Below the pieces are notes generated by a model that saw nothing but the letters and a program-made list of their open reading frames with translations, was not told where the DNA came from and ran no database searches. Position numbers and translations under genes: made by a program. 64,000 bases of DNA from Bacteroidota bacterium (GTDB lineage Bacteria; Bacteroidota; Bacteroidia; Chitinophagales; Chitinophagaceae): NCBI GenBank assembly GCA_029555415.1, contig JAKPSI010000061.1:88459-152458 (forward strand), written 5' to 3'. Shown one piece after another: positions 1 to 7,983 of the stretch (the stretch's first letter is position 1; the number at the start of each line of letters is the position of its first letter).

Positions 1-2006
1 TGCATACCTGCACTCAGGGTTGCCAGTTCCTGTGACAGTACCACCACATTTTCACCCGGTTGCAGGGTTACGGTGCGGTTCACTGCGGTCTGGCCTGAGA
101 GGTTAGTGATACGGATGGTAGCTACGATTTCTTTATCTGCGCTGATTTGTACTTTCAAATTGTCGGTGAAGGGGTTCGGGAACACGTTGAAGCTCTTCAC
201 GCTTACGCCATCGATACGGAGGGCGACAGTTTTGCTGACAGATGATTTACCATCGATGTCGATCGTTTTCAGGCGATAGTAAATGATCCTTGCATTGCTG
301 CTGATCGGATCTGCGAAGCTGTAGTTCATATCGCTGTTGCTGTTACCACTTGCTGCTTTATAACCCACTTTGCTGAAGTTGATACCATCCAGACTTCTTT
401 CGATCTCGAAATGATCGGTATTGATCTCGGAAATGGTCGTCCAGCTTACCAGTGCATTGTTGCCTTGTTTCACGGCTGCAAAAGCACCGAGTTTAATAGG
501 CAGTGTGGACTGTGCAGGGAACACATTCGATGCCAGGTCCTGCAGACCAGTCTGTGCAAATACCAGTGAGCATTGTACGGTACCTGCAGGTCCGTTCACA
601 GTTGCCTGGTTGATATAATACAGGCCATTACCGGTTGTGATGTACAGTGAACCTAAGGCATCAAAAGCAACACCATTCACGGTTCCGCTGAATGCAACAT
701 TCGTTTGGTCAACGAGGTCCAGCTTTTTGGCCAGTGATACGGTCGGGTTGGAAAGTGATCCGGTGAAGATCTGTGTTACACCGTTACCATCGTTTGCCAG
801 TGCATAGATGTTATTGTTACCGGAGATGCAGATATCACCATTCTGGAAAGTGGATACAGAACCGGAAGCCAGACTTACCGGAACGGTAGAGATGGTAACC
901 GGGTTCACACCATTGGAAGCGAATTTCGCGAGATACAGTGTAGAACCGTCACCGGCGAGGATCCAACCTGTACCGTCGGGGCCCATACCCAGGCGAACGA
1001 AACCAAGGTTGTTCGTGTTACCGCCATTCACGTCGAATGAACCTACACGGGTAACACTGGATCCATTGGCTGTAGAAGCAAATACTTCAACAGTACCGGA
1101 GTTATTGGTCGTGTTCGGCAACCAGTAGAAGAATCCATTGGCAATACCACCCTGTGCGTTACGGCCCAGTGCGGCGGTGCTGCTACCACTGGTTGTTGTT
1201 CCGGGGAAGGTTGCGGTGAAGAGATTATTCGGTCCGTTGGCATAAGCTCCGTTCACAACCGTGAAGCTGGAGATCTGTGTACCGTTGGATGAAGTGGCCC
1301 ACAGATTCGCGTTTGCGGGTGCATCATACACATTCACGATAGTGCTGGTTGTGCTGAGGTTGGTGGCGCCTCTAACAATGTTCACCGTAACAGTATAAGA
1401 ACCTGCAGTGGGGAACGTAAGCGATTTTGTATTGCTGGTGCCTGACTGTGAAACAGGATTTGCACCGGCGATAGTGGCACCGGTAGCAGTCCATGTAAAA
1501 GTGTAGTTACCGGATCCGCTGAAATTGGAAGCGGTAGCGGTAAAACTTACACTGTTACCTGTAACAATGGCCTGGCTTGTAGAAGGAGTGATCGAAACAG
1601 CAGGAGTGGGAGGTACTGTAATGGTAACAGTGGTGGTAGCTGTACCAGTTGAAGTTCCACCGCCGCCACCGCTGGTGCGGGTATACGACAGGGTGAACGT
1701 GTAAGTACCTGCGGGTGTACCTGCAGGGATCGTTGCTGTGGCAGTGGCAGAATTGTTATTGCCGCTGCTCAGTGACGTAGCACCAACAGTGATACCGCTG
1801 CCAGGACCTGCCCATGACGTCGGATTCTGTAACTGGCGGTTGTTATCAACCGTTCCTGTTAACGTAATGCTTGCAGGCAATGCGGTTGTCAAAACTGCAT
1901 TGGGACTGGCCGAAGCCGTCACCGTTGTTTGGGCTGATGTCTGAAATGCTGTAAGTACAGCAAGGATGAATAAGGAGATTGCTCCTTTGAATGTAGAAGT
2001 TTTCAT
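1..2006 (-). CDS. Secreted T9SS-sorted PKD/Ig-like repeat protein (3' end beyond window)
   Basis: The frame is open from the ATG at 2006 to the left edge (668 complete codons). It starts with a signal peptide (MKTSTFKGA, hydrophobic core, then SAQ). Ser/Thr/Gly-rich Ig/PKD-like segments follow (about residues 30-230), then a region of repeated strands (NLWATSS, LGRNAQGG, RLGMGPDGTGW) and a fibronectin-like piece (FEIERS, YYRLKT). The last visible residues (FNVFPNPFTDNLK to LSAGM) are a type A T9SS sorting tail, so only some 15-20 residues should be missing. It is a paralog of the gene at 2340-4094, with near-identical central stretches but an extra N-terminal Ig-like segment. Export through the outer membrane and surface attachment or release are inferred from the tail. 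The molecular function is unknown; no catalytic motif was seen. Confidence 0.88.
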   Translation of the reverse strand, partial: MKTSTFKGAISLFILAVLTAFQTSAQTTVTASASPNAVLTTALPASITLTGTVDNNRQLQNPTSWAGPGSGITVGATSLSSGNNNSATATATIPAGTPAGTYTFTLSYTRTSGGGGGTSTGTATTTVTITVPPTPAVSITPSTSQAIVTGNSVSFTATASNFSGSGNYTFTWTATGATIAGANPVSQSGTSNTKSLTFPTAGSYTVTVNIVRGATNLSTTSTIVNVYDAPANANLWATSSNGTQISSFTVVNGAYANGPNNLFTATFPGTTTSGSSTAALGRNAQGGIANGFFYWLPNTTNNSGTVEVFASTANGSSVTRVGSFDVNGGNTNNLGFVRLGMGPDGTGWILAGDGSTLYLAKFASNGVNPVTISTVPVSLASGSVSTFQNGDICISGNNNIYALANDGNGVTQIFTGSLSNPTVSLAKKLDLVDQTNVAFSGTVNGVAFDALGSLYITTGNGLYYINQATVNGPAGTVQCSLVFAQTGLQDLASNVFPAQSTLPIKLGAFAAVKQGNNALVSWTTISEINTDHFEIERSLDGINFSKVGYKAASGNSNSDMNYSFADPISSNARIIYYRLKTIDIDGKSSVSKTVALRIDGVSVKSFNVFPNPFTDNLKVQISADKEIVATIRITNLSGQTAVNRTVTLQPGENVVVLSQELATLSAGM

Positions 2007-2170
2007 GCTCTGAGTTTTTATAAGTACAAATACGAAATCCTGAAACCTGGTGGTTTAGCGGAATTGGGGTACGGCCATCAAATAGGATGTAGACTCAGAG
2101 GTTTATTCGGGAGGTAATTGGGTACGGCCTTGTTGAGGGGCGATCGTTCTTGCGTAGGATTTGAGATCGT
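2007..2170 (-). promoter_or_regulatory. Structured 5' leader, copy 1
   Basis: Between the inferred start site (about 2170) and the ATG lie nested inverted repeats on the + strand: CTCTGAGT (2008-2015) with ACTCAGAG (2093-2100), ATCCT (2037-2041) with AGGAT (2084-2088), and AAACC-TGGT-GGTTT (2043-2056). The outermost arm ends 2 nt from the start codon, so folding could hide the initiation region. The arrangement recurs at 4095-4259. A direct repeat, AATTGGGGTACGGCC and AATTGGGTACGGCC, is also present, around 2062-2135. No known riboswitch class was recognised. Function is inferred. Confidence 0.5.
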
Positions 2171-2176
2171 AGAATG

Positions 2177-2207
2177 CAAAGCTATATCGCGAAAAATGCA
2201 AATGCAA
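2177..2207 (-). promoter_or_regulatory. Bacteroidota-type promoter of the first T9SS paralog
   Basis: On the minus strand TAGCTTTG (2184-2177) matches the -7 consensus TAnnTTTG exactly. A TTG -33 element (2207-2205) lies 20 nt upstream. The paralog at 4094 has the same elements with the same 20-nt spacing and the same leader length. Confidence 0.6.
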
Positions 2208-2281
2208 GTTTTACCACGTATTTTTTATATAGTAAAAACACGATAGCATGCTGATGCCCTGTGATGCAGCTACTTATAAAT

Positions 2282-2315
2282 AAAAAAAACCCCTCCGCAA
2301 GAATGCAAGAGGGGT
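2282..2315 (-). terminator. Rho-independent terminator of the second T9SS paralog
   Basis: ACCCCTC (2289-2295) pairs with GAGGGGT (2309-2315). In the minus-strand transcript this 7-bp stem is followed by a run of eight T (2289-2282). It lies 25 nt after the stop codon at 2340, so it isolates this gene from the paralog downstream. Confidence 0.8.
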
Positions 2316-2339
2316 CCAAGGCATAAAAACCCTGAGCAT

Positions 2340-4094
2340 TTATTTTTTGATCAGCTTCTCCCTGAAGGATCCATCAGTGGTGATGATCTCAAGGAAATGC
2401 AGGCCATTATTGAGTTTGCTGAGTTCTGATGTCAGTACAACGATATTGTCGCCAGGCTGCAACATGATGCCACGGCTCACTTCAACCTGACCGGAAGCAT
2501 TCACGATACGCAATGTTGCTGTATTCTCTTTCTCCGCGCTGATCCTGATCTTCACATTATCAGTGAACGGATTCGGATACACGGTAAAACCTTTCACTAC
2601 TGCTGTGCCGGTATACAGCACAACGATCTTGCTGAATGAAGAACGCGCGTCGATATCAACCGTTTTCAGTCTGTAATAAACGGCTTTCACACCGGCAGGG
2701 ATCAGATCGGTATAACGGTAATCCTTATCCGTATTGCTGTTGCCGGATGCGGCTACGATACCTGCACGGCTGAAGTTGATACCATCAACACTTCTTTCGA
2801 TCTCGAAATGATCGGAATTGATCTCTGTGGATGTGGACCAGTTCAGCACCGCGTTGCCACCTTGTTTGGTCACAGCAAATGCACTGAGTTTAACAGGCAA
2901 TGTTGTATTGGCAGGGAATACGTTAGAGGCCAGGTCCTGCAGACCGGTTTGTGCAACGACCAGTGAACATTGTACGGTACCAGCAGGTCCGTTCACTGTT
3001 GACTGGTTGATATAATATAACCCGGCACCTGTAGTGATATACAAAGAACCGAGGGCATCAAATGCCACACCATTCACCGTTCCGGTGAAAGCTGCATTGG
3101 AGGGATCAACGAGATCCAGTCTCTTTGTCAGTGTTACGGAAGGGTTCGATAAAGAACCGGTGTAGATCTGTGTAACGCCATTGCCATCATTCGCCAGCGC
3201 GAATACGGTATTATTGCCCGACACGCAGATATCACCGTTCTGGAAAGTAGCAACCGAACCGCTACCCAATGAAACGGGTACGGTCGTGATTGTTACCGGA
3301 TTCACACCACTGGAAGCGAATTTCGCGAGGTACAGTGTAGAACCGTCACCAGCCAGGATCCAGCCTGTACCATCAGGGCCCATACCCAGACGAACGAAGC
3401 CCAGACTATTATTGTTATTGCCGCCATTCACATCCACGGAACCTACACGTGCAACAGTAGTACCGGTTGCGTTTGCAGCAAATACTTCTACAGTACCTGA
3501 ATTATTCGTGGTATTGGGCAGCCAGTAAAAGAATCCGTTCGCATTTCCACCCTGTGCGTTACGGCCCAATGCAGCTGTGCTGGTTCCGCCAGTTGTGGTG
3601 CCCGGGAAAGTAGCAGCAAAAAGATTTGTGGGACCTGAATTGTAAGTTCCATTACTTACACTGAATGCGGAGATCTGCGTACCACTTGATGAAGTGGCCC
3701 AAAGATTTGCCGGAACAGCAGCATTCACGATTACTGTTTTAGCTGCAGTAACAACAGGTGTACCGCTTTGGTGAACGGAACAGGTAATGGAATAGGTGCC
3801 TGTTTGTGTAAAAGTAGCAACGGTCGTACTGCTCGTCAGTCCGTTCCCGTTCTCACTCGCCGGAGTGAATGTAACACCGGCTGCAGGTGATGCGGACCAG
3901 TCAAAGAAATAATTACCAGTGCCGGGGAAATTACCTGAACGTGTGGCTGTGAATGTTACCGTACCGCCTGCCGTGATCGTTGTGGTTCCGGCAGCAGGGA
4001 CTGTGATCGTTGCCGTTTGTGCGGAAAGCTGAGTGGCTGCGATCGCCACGAGAAATAAGGACACGAATCCTTTGAAGAATGTAAATTTTTTCAT
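2340..4094 (-). CDS. Secreted T9SS-sorted PKD-like protein, full-length paralog
   Basis: 584 residues. The signal peptide (MKKFTFFKGF, hydrophobic core, LSAQ) is followed by one PKD/Ig-like segment (about 30-125). A strand-repeat region (about 130-400) contains NLWATSSSGTQIS, LGRNAQGG, GMGPDGTGWILAGDGSTLYLA and LYYINQ. A fibronectin-like region (NWSTSTEINSDHFEIERS) and a T9SS type A tail (VYPNPFTDNVKIRIS to the C-terminal basic end) complete it. The central region resembles a surface propeller or lectin scaffold, but no family was recognised with certainty. It is monocistronic: own promoter and structured leader upstream, terminator downstream. Compared with the neighbour at 1-2006 it lacks one Ig-like repeat. 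Role unknown; adhesion or gliding-related surface function is only a guess. Confidence 0.9.
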   Translation of the reverse strand: MKKFTFFKGFVSLFLVAIAATQLSAQTATITVPAAGTTTITAGGTVTFTATRSGNFPGTGNYFFDWSASPAAGVTFTPASENGNGLTSSTTVATFTQTGTYSITCSVHQSGTPVVTAAKTVIVNAAVPANLWATSSSGTQISAFSVSNGTYNSGPTNLFAATFPGTTTGGTSTAALGRNAQGGNANGFFYWLPNTTNNSGTVEVFAANATGTTVARVGSVDVNGGNNNNSLGFVRLGMGPDGTGWILAGDGSTLYLAKFASSGVNPVTITTVPVSLGSGSVATFQNGDICVSGNNTVFALANDGNGVTQIYTGSLSNPSVTLTKRLDLVDPSNAAFTGTVNGVAFDALGSLYITTGAGLYYINQSTVNGPAGTVQCSLVVAQTGLQDLASNVFPANTTLPVKLSAFAVTKQGGNAVLNWSTSTEINSDHFEIERSVDGINFSRAGIVAASGNSNTDKDYRYTDLIPAGVKAVYYRLKTVDIDARSSFSKIVVLYTGTAVVKGFTVYPNPFTDNVKIRISAEKENTATLRIVNASGQVEVSRGIMLQPGDNIVVLTSELSKLNNGLHFLEIITTDGSFREKLIKK

Positions 4095-4259
4095 GCTCTG
4101 AGTTTTTGTTGGTCAAATAATGAATCCTGAACCCTTGGGTTTTTAAAAGGAATGGAATGGAACGGTCATCAGCAGGATTTTCGACTCAGAGGTTTAAGAA
4201 GGTATTGGCGTTGGAACGCTGTCGTTTCAGATCGTTTTCAGAAGGGGAGAATTCTTTGC
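4095..4259 (-). promoter_or_regulatory. Structured 5' leader, copy 2
   Basis: On the + strand CTCTGAGT (4096-4103) pairs with ACTCAGAG (4184-4191). Nested inside are AATCCTG (4123-4129) with CAGGATT (4173-4179), and AACCC/GGGTT around 4130-4141. The outer helix is identical to copy 1. The inner hairpin keeps its pairing with a changed sequence (AAACC/GGTTT in copy 1), which looks like compensatory change. Leader length (about 164 nt) matches copy 1. Confidence 0.5.
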
Positions 4260-4265
4260 GGGGAG

Positions 4266-4296
4266 TAAATGTAAAGAGGTGCGGGATGCCGGACAA
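4266..4296 (-). promoter_or_regulatory. Promoter of the second T9SS paralog
   Basis: On the minus strand TACATTTA (4273-4266) is a 7/8 match to TAnnTTTG. A TTG (4296-4294) lies 20 nt upstream, the same geometry as the promoter at 2177-2207. Confidence 0.5.
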
Positions 4297-4350
4297 GTAA
4301 TTTTACTAATATTTTACTTTTAGGCCAAAATAAAATTAATTATCAGCGAG

Positions 4351-4941
4351 TTAGGAGTCTTGTTTCCATGGTTTAAAGCCTGAATCCCGTATTTTTCCCC
4401 CCTTAGTTCTTTCTGCCAATGGATCACAGGGGAACCATTCCTCCGGGCTTAAACCGGCCAGTTCCTGGTACAATGCTGTTCCTTCCGTTTTCCAGGAAAG
4501 CATATCATCACTTACCTGTTTGATGATCTTTCCGGGATTACCCACCACCACACTCCGTGCCGGGATATTTTCCCCTTCCCGGATCAGTGTCAGTGCGCCT
4601 ACGATACACTCATCTCCGAGGATCACATTGTCCATGATCACCGCATTCATCCCAACGAGACAGTTCTTTCCTATCGTGGCACCATGGATCACCGCACCAT
4701 GTCCGATATGTGCACCTTCTTTCAGCAGAACCGTAGTACCCGGGAACATATGAATGGTACAATTCTCCTGCACATTACATCCGTCTTCAATGATGATCGT
4801 TCCCCAGTCACCACGTAATGCCGCACCCGGCCCAATGTAACAACGGCTGCCGATGATCACATCACCGGTCACCACCGCCTGCGGATGAACGAACGATCCG
4901 GGTTTCACAACAGGTGTATATCCTTTATAATGGTAGAACAT
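4351..4941 (-). CDS. paaY: PaaY-like hexapeptide-repeat thioesterase / gamma-carbonic-anhydrase fold
   Basis: 196 residues, the length of known PaaY. Repeated left-handed beta-helix hexapeptides run from about residue 15 to 145 (GDVIIG, GPGAALRGDWGTIIIEDGCNVQENCTIH, HIGHGAVIHG). His residues in the IHMFP, HIGHG and VIHG stretches are placed to bind the metal of the gamma-carbonic-anhydrase fold. In phenylacetate catabolism PaaY is a thioesterase that clears toxic 2-oxepin and related CoA adducts. This is known for the family and inferred here from context: it is the last gene of a paa run, 16 bp after paaI. A generic gamma-carbonic anhydrase is the alternative. Confidence 0.85.
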   Translation of the reverse strand: MFYHYKGYTPVVKPGSFVHPQAVVTGDVIIGSRCYIGPGAALRGDWGTIIIEDGCNVQENCTIHMFPGTTVLLKEGAHIGHGAVIHGATIGKNCLVGMNAVIMDNVILGDECIVGALTLIREGENIPARSVVVGNPGKIIKQVSDDMLSWKTEGTALYQELAGLSPEEWFPCDPLAERTKGGKIRDSGFKPWKQDS

Positions 4942-4957
4942 CCGTAAATGATTTGAA

Positions 4958-5386
4958 TTAATGCAGCAAGGTCTTGCCGGTACGGAAACAAGTGCCTTTG
5001 AATAACGCCACCAGATGATCGTGCTGATTCATGACACGTATCTGATACAAGCCAGTGGTCTTTCCGTTGTGGATCTCTGTGGCCTCCGCCATCAGTACAT
5101 CATCCACATGCACCGGTTTGATGAAATTGATGGATGTATCCAGTGCCACCGATAAATTATTCCGGTTGTTGCACGCGAATGCAAAGGCACTGTCGGCCAG
5201 CGAGAACGCTACGCCGCCATGCACAATGCCCAGCCCGTTCAGCATTTCCGGCCGTACGGTCATTTTTATGCGACTGTACCCTTCACGGATCTCCATGACC
5301 TGAATGCCGAGCCATTGGCTGAAGCGGTCGTCGAGCATCATTTTGTTGACAACATCTTGTGCGAGTTTGTCTTTATCCGTTTGCAT
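4958..5386 (-). CDS. paaI: Phenylacetyl-CoA-type hotdog thioesterase PaaI
   Basis: 142 residues with a single hotdog fold. The motif VHGGVAFSLADSAFAFACN (about residues 56-75) contains the HGG and downstream acidic residue typical of PaaI/4-hydroxybenzoyl-CoA thioesterases. PaaI hydrolyses ring-hydroxylated phenylacetyl-CoA intermediates to recover CoA when the pathway stalls. It lies between paaG and paaY on the same strand, but a 145-bp heptamer-repeat gap separates it from paaG, unusually wide for this run. The ATG at 5386 is supported by alignment to the usual family length. Confidence 0.9.
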   Translation of the reverse strand: MQTDKDKLAQDVVNKMMLDDRFSQWLGIQVMEIREGYSRIKMTVRPEMLNGLGIVHGGVAFSLADSAFAFACNNRNNLSVALDTSINFIKPVHVDDVLMAEATEIHNGKTTGLYQIRVMNQHDHLVALFKGTCFRTGKTLLH

Positions 5387-5394
5387 GTTATATA

Positions 5395-5536
5395 ATTAGT
5401 AATTAATAATTAATAAATAACAATTCTTTAAAGCGGGAAGGGTCATTACATATGCGGCCTGCAAGTTTTTCCCAGAATGAAATAGTTGATGTGGTAACGG
5501 GATGTAATTATTAATTATTCATTTTTAATTACTAAT
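5395..5536. repeat. Inverted pair of AT-rich heptamer arrays inside the paa run
   Basis: Left array (5395-5422): ATTAGTA, ATTAATA, ATTAATA, AATAACA. Right array (5502-5536), read on the minus strand: ATTAGTA, ATTAAAA, ATGAATA, ATTAATA, ATTACAT. Both hold an exact 7-nt register and face each other across 79 bp of unrecognised sequence. The right array contains the stop codon of paaG. No promoter or terminator was identified in the gap. Confidence 0.7.
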
Positions 5537-6305
5537 TCCCTTTGAATTTTGGTTTGCGTTTTTCAAGGAACGCCTCAACCCCTTCCTTGAAATCCTCCGT
5601 AGCCGCCGCTCTTTGCTGAAACACATCTTCATCCTGCAACTGATCCTCAAAACTATTATTGAATGAAAGCCGCAATACCTGTTTGGTGTACGCCAGTCCT
5701 TTCGTCGGCATCTGCGCCAGTGTCTGCGCGATCTGCAATGCATCCGCCGCGAAGCTTTCATCCGGAAAAACCTTGTAGAGCATGCCGAGTCTTTCCGCAT
5801 CCGCAGCGCTGACCTTCTCACCCAGCATCATCAGCGCGGAAGCTTTCTGCCAGCCGATCAGCCTGGGTAATGTATGCGTACCGCCACTGTCCGGTATCAG
5901 TCCGATCTTTGAAAAAGCCTGGATGAAAGATGCGGAACTGCATGCCACTACAATATCACAACATAAAGCGATGTTCGCACCGGCACCCGCAGCCACGCCA
6001 TTCACCGCGGCGATCACCGGTTTCTCCAGTCTGCGTATACGTGTTACGATTGGATTATAATGTTCAGAAAGGATCCGCGCCATGCCCGGTCCGTTCGGGT
6101 CCACCACCTCAGCCAGGTCCTGCCCGGCACTGAATCCCTTGCCTGCACCGGTGATAAAGACACAGCGAACCGAAGCATCCGAGCAGGCGTCCAGTTTCTC
6201 CTGTAACAACATGGCCATTGCACGATCGAAAGCATTCAGTTTATCAGGCCTGTTCAGCGTAATGAAACCGATCCCGTCCCGGATCTCAAAAAGTATCGAT
6301 GACAT
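5532..6305 (-). CDS. paaG: Enoyl-CoA hydratase/isomerase, PaaG-type
   Basis: 257 residues, crotonase fold. It has the oxyanion-hole segments AGKGFSAGQDL (about 55-66) and GVAAGAGANIAL (about 104-116), and SKIGLIPDSGGTHTLPRLIG (about 130-150). The Asp in PDSGGT corresponds to the catalytic Asp of PaaG isomerases, which lack the second hydratase Glu. PaaG converts the 1,2-epoxide of phenylacetyl-CoA into the oxepin-CoA. It lies 45 bp downstream of paaD on the same strand. Its stop codon is inside a heptamer repeat. PaaF-type hydratase is the main alternative, but the Asp signature and position favour PaaG. Confidence 0.87.
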   Translation of the reverse strand: MSSILFEIRDGIGFITLNRPDKLNAFDRAMAMLLQEKLDACSDASVRCVFITGAGKGFSAGQDLAEVVDPNGPGMARILSEHYNPIVTRIRRLEKPVIAAVNGVAAGAGANIALCCDIVVACSSASFIQAFSKIGLIPDSGGTHTLPRLIGWQKASALMMLGEKVSAADAERLGMLYKVFPDESFAADALQIAQTLAQMPTKGLAYTKQVLRLSFNNSFEDQLQDEDVFQQRAAATEDFKEGVEAFLEKRKPKFKGN

Positions 6306-6350
6306 GAGAATATTTTATGGGTTGATGTTAAAGAAGCGCGTGTTGCTTCA

Positions 6351-6848
6351 TTAATGACATTTAAAATAGTCAAAAGGTTCTTTACAATCATCACACTGAT
6401 ACAGCGATTTGCAGGCAGTGGATCCGAACTCGCTGATCCGGTGCGTATGCCAGGAATCACATCGCGGGCACTGAATGGCTTCTTCCGCCGCGAACAACCG
6501 GTCATTACAAACACTTTGTTTAGGCATGGGTGGCGCAATGCCATACGCCCGCAGCTTTTGTTTACCCGTTTCACTCATCCAGTCCGTACTCCATGCCGGA
6601 GCCAGGATGGTCAATACATCTGCCTCGTATCCTGCTTCGCCCAGTGCGGCTTTGATCTGCATGCCGATCATGTCCATGGCCGGGCAACCCGTATACGTCG
6701 GAGTGATCTTCACGGTCACTTTGCCGTTATCAATGCCCACATCCCTGATAATACCCATATCCATTATCGATAATACAGGTATTTCCGGGTCGTCCACCGA
6801 CTCCAGCAGTTCATATATCCTTTGTGTATCGGTTCGTGTGCTTTGCAT
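6351..6848 (-). CDS. paaD: Phenylacetyl-CoA epoxidase maturation protein PaaD
   Basis: 165 residues, the same length as E. coli PaaD. The N-terminal MIP18/DUF59 domain (about 10-100) contains DDPEIPVLSIMDMGIIRDV and TYTGCPAMDMI. The C-terminal zinc ribbon (about 128-165) contains CPRCDS and CDDCKEPF. In E. coli PaaD (PaaABCDE system) it is needed for assembly of the di-iron epoxidase or an Fe-S cofactor. It begins 3 bp after the paaC stop, so translation is probably coupled. Confidence 0.93.
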   Translation of the reverse strand: MQSTRTDTQRIYELLESVDDPEIPVLSIMDMGIIRDVGIDNGKVTVKITPTYTGCPAMDMIGMQIKAALGEAGYEADVLTILAPAWSTDWMSETGKQKLRAYGIAPPMPKQSVCNDRLFAAEEAIQCPRCDSWHTHRISEFGSTACKSLYQCDDCKEPFDYFKCH

Positions 6849-6851
6849 GGT

Positions 6852-7592
6852 TCACCATTCACAACCCGGGAACGTTCTTTGTACATACTGCAGCTCCGTC
6901 AGCAGGAAACCCATTTCTTCCGTATGTGTTCCGGTCTTGCCGCCACTGTGCATATAAGTTTGAGCAGGTAACTGCAGCGTTGCTTCATTGAATACACTGC
7001 TGACCTTCTCATTCCAGGCAGCAGCGAGTACAGAAGGATCAACGGCCTGCGGGATCTTTTCATAAACAGCCGGCATGAACAATTCGCCGGTATAAGCCCA
7101 GAGGGCATCGACCGCTTTTTCCATCCGGGCATGGCTTTCATCCGTGCCATCACCCAAACGGATCACCCACTCGCTGCTCCAGCGTAAATGATAAGTCACT
7201 TCTTTAAGTGCCTTGGCTGCAATCGCCGCCAGTTGTGCATCCGGAGAGGATTGCAGTCTTGTGTATAATTGATGCTGATATGCGCTGAAGAAGAACTGAC
7301 GCAGGATGGTCTGGCCCCAATCGCCGTTCGGCATTTCCGGGAGCAGGCAATTCATGAATTCCCTTTCTGTTCTTAAATAAGCGAGACTGTCTTCTGTCGA
7401 TCCGTCATTTTTCAATGCGGCAGCATACTGATAGAAATTGCGTGCCTGTCCGATCAGGTCCAGTGAAATATTCGTGATCGCGATATCCTGCTCCAGCACC
7501 GGACCGTGCCCGCACCACGCTGCATTACGTTGCCCGAGTATCAGCGCGTTGTCGGCCAGGTGTAAAGTATATTGAATAAGGGGCGTGTTCAT
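6852..7592 (-). CDS. paaC: Phenylacetyl-CoA epoxidase structural subunit PaaC
   Basis: 246 residues, all-helical ferritin-like fold with the family landmarks LADNALILGQRNAAWCGHGP (about 11-30), DISLDLIGQARNFYQYAA-like (about 41-60) and HLRWSSEWVIRLGDGTDES (about 134-153). PaaC forms the heterodimeric core with PaaA and is catalytically silent. It is 17 bp downstream of paaB and 3 bp upstream of paaD. Confidence 0.94.
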   Translation of the reverse strand: MNTPLIQYTLHLADNALILGQRNAAWCGHGPVLEQDIAITNISLDLIGQARNFYQYAAALKNDGSTEDSLAYLRTEREFMNCLLPEMPNGDWGQTILRQFFFSAYQHQLYTRLQSSPDAQLAAIAAKALKEVTYHLRWSSEWVIRLGDGTDESHARMEKAVDALWAYTGELFMPAVYEKIPQAVDPSVLAAAWNEKVSSVFNEATLQLPAQTYMHSGGKTGTHTEEMGFLLTELQYVQRTFPGCEW

Positions 7593-7609
7593 GTTAATGG
7601 CTCGTGCTT

Positions 7610-7972
7610 TTACATATGATTCACAGCATCCGGCAACTGATAGAAGGTAGGATGACGGTACACTTTATCCGCGGAAGGGTCATATAAACTGCCCGCTTCA
7701 TCCGGATTGCTGGCATGGATGTATTTACTCTCCACCACCCAGATGCTCACGCCTTCCATGCGGCGGGTATAAACATCCCGCGCGTTCTCGATCGCCATTT
7801 GGGCATCGGCGGCATGCAGACTGCCCACATGTTTGTGGTCAAGACCCTGTGTGCTGCGGATGAAGACTTCCCACAACGGCCAGTCATTTTTACTTTGAGA
7901 TGAAACGATACCGGCGCCTGATTTATCTTCCGGGATATCACCATAACGGAAAATGCGGATGAAAGGATTCAT
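7610..7972 (-). CDS. paaB: Phenylacetyl-CoA epoxidase subunit PaaB
   Basis: 120 residues with the PaaB core WPLWEVFIRSTQGLDHKHVGSLHA (about 31-54), MAIENARDVYTRRMEGVSIWVV (about 59-80), and a C-terminal YRHPTFYQLP. It has about 20 more residues at the N-terminus than E. coli PaaB, with no internal ATG before the conserved core. PaaB bridges PaaAC heterodimers in the epoxidase complex. It lies 11 bp after paaA. Confidence 0.94.
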   Translation of the reverse strand: MNPFIRIFRYGDIPEDKSGAGIVSSQSKNDWPLWEVFIRSTQGLDHKHVGSLHAADAQMAIENARDVYTRRMEGVSIWVVESKYIHASNPDEAGSLYDPSADKVYRHPTFYQLPDAVNHM

Positions 7973-7983
7973 GGTTGTAAGAT

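Noticed and set aside
4302..4340. Terminator after paaY
   Set aside because: Only AT-rich pairing (ATTTT/AAAAT) with no GC stem, and it overlaps the neighbouring promoter region.
5395..5536. Insertion sequence or classical MITE
   Set aside because: No transposase, no clear target-site duplication; the ends are heptamer arrays rather than unique terminal repeats. Kept as a repeat only.
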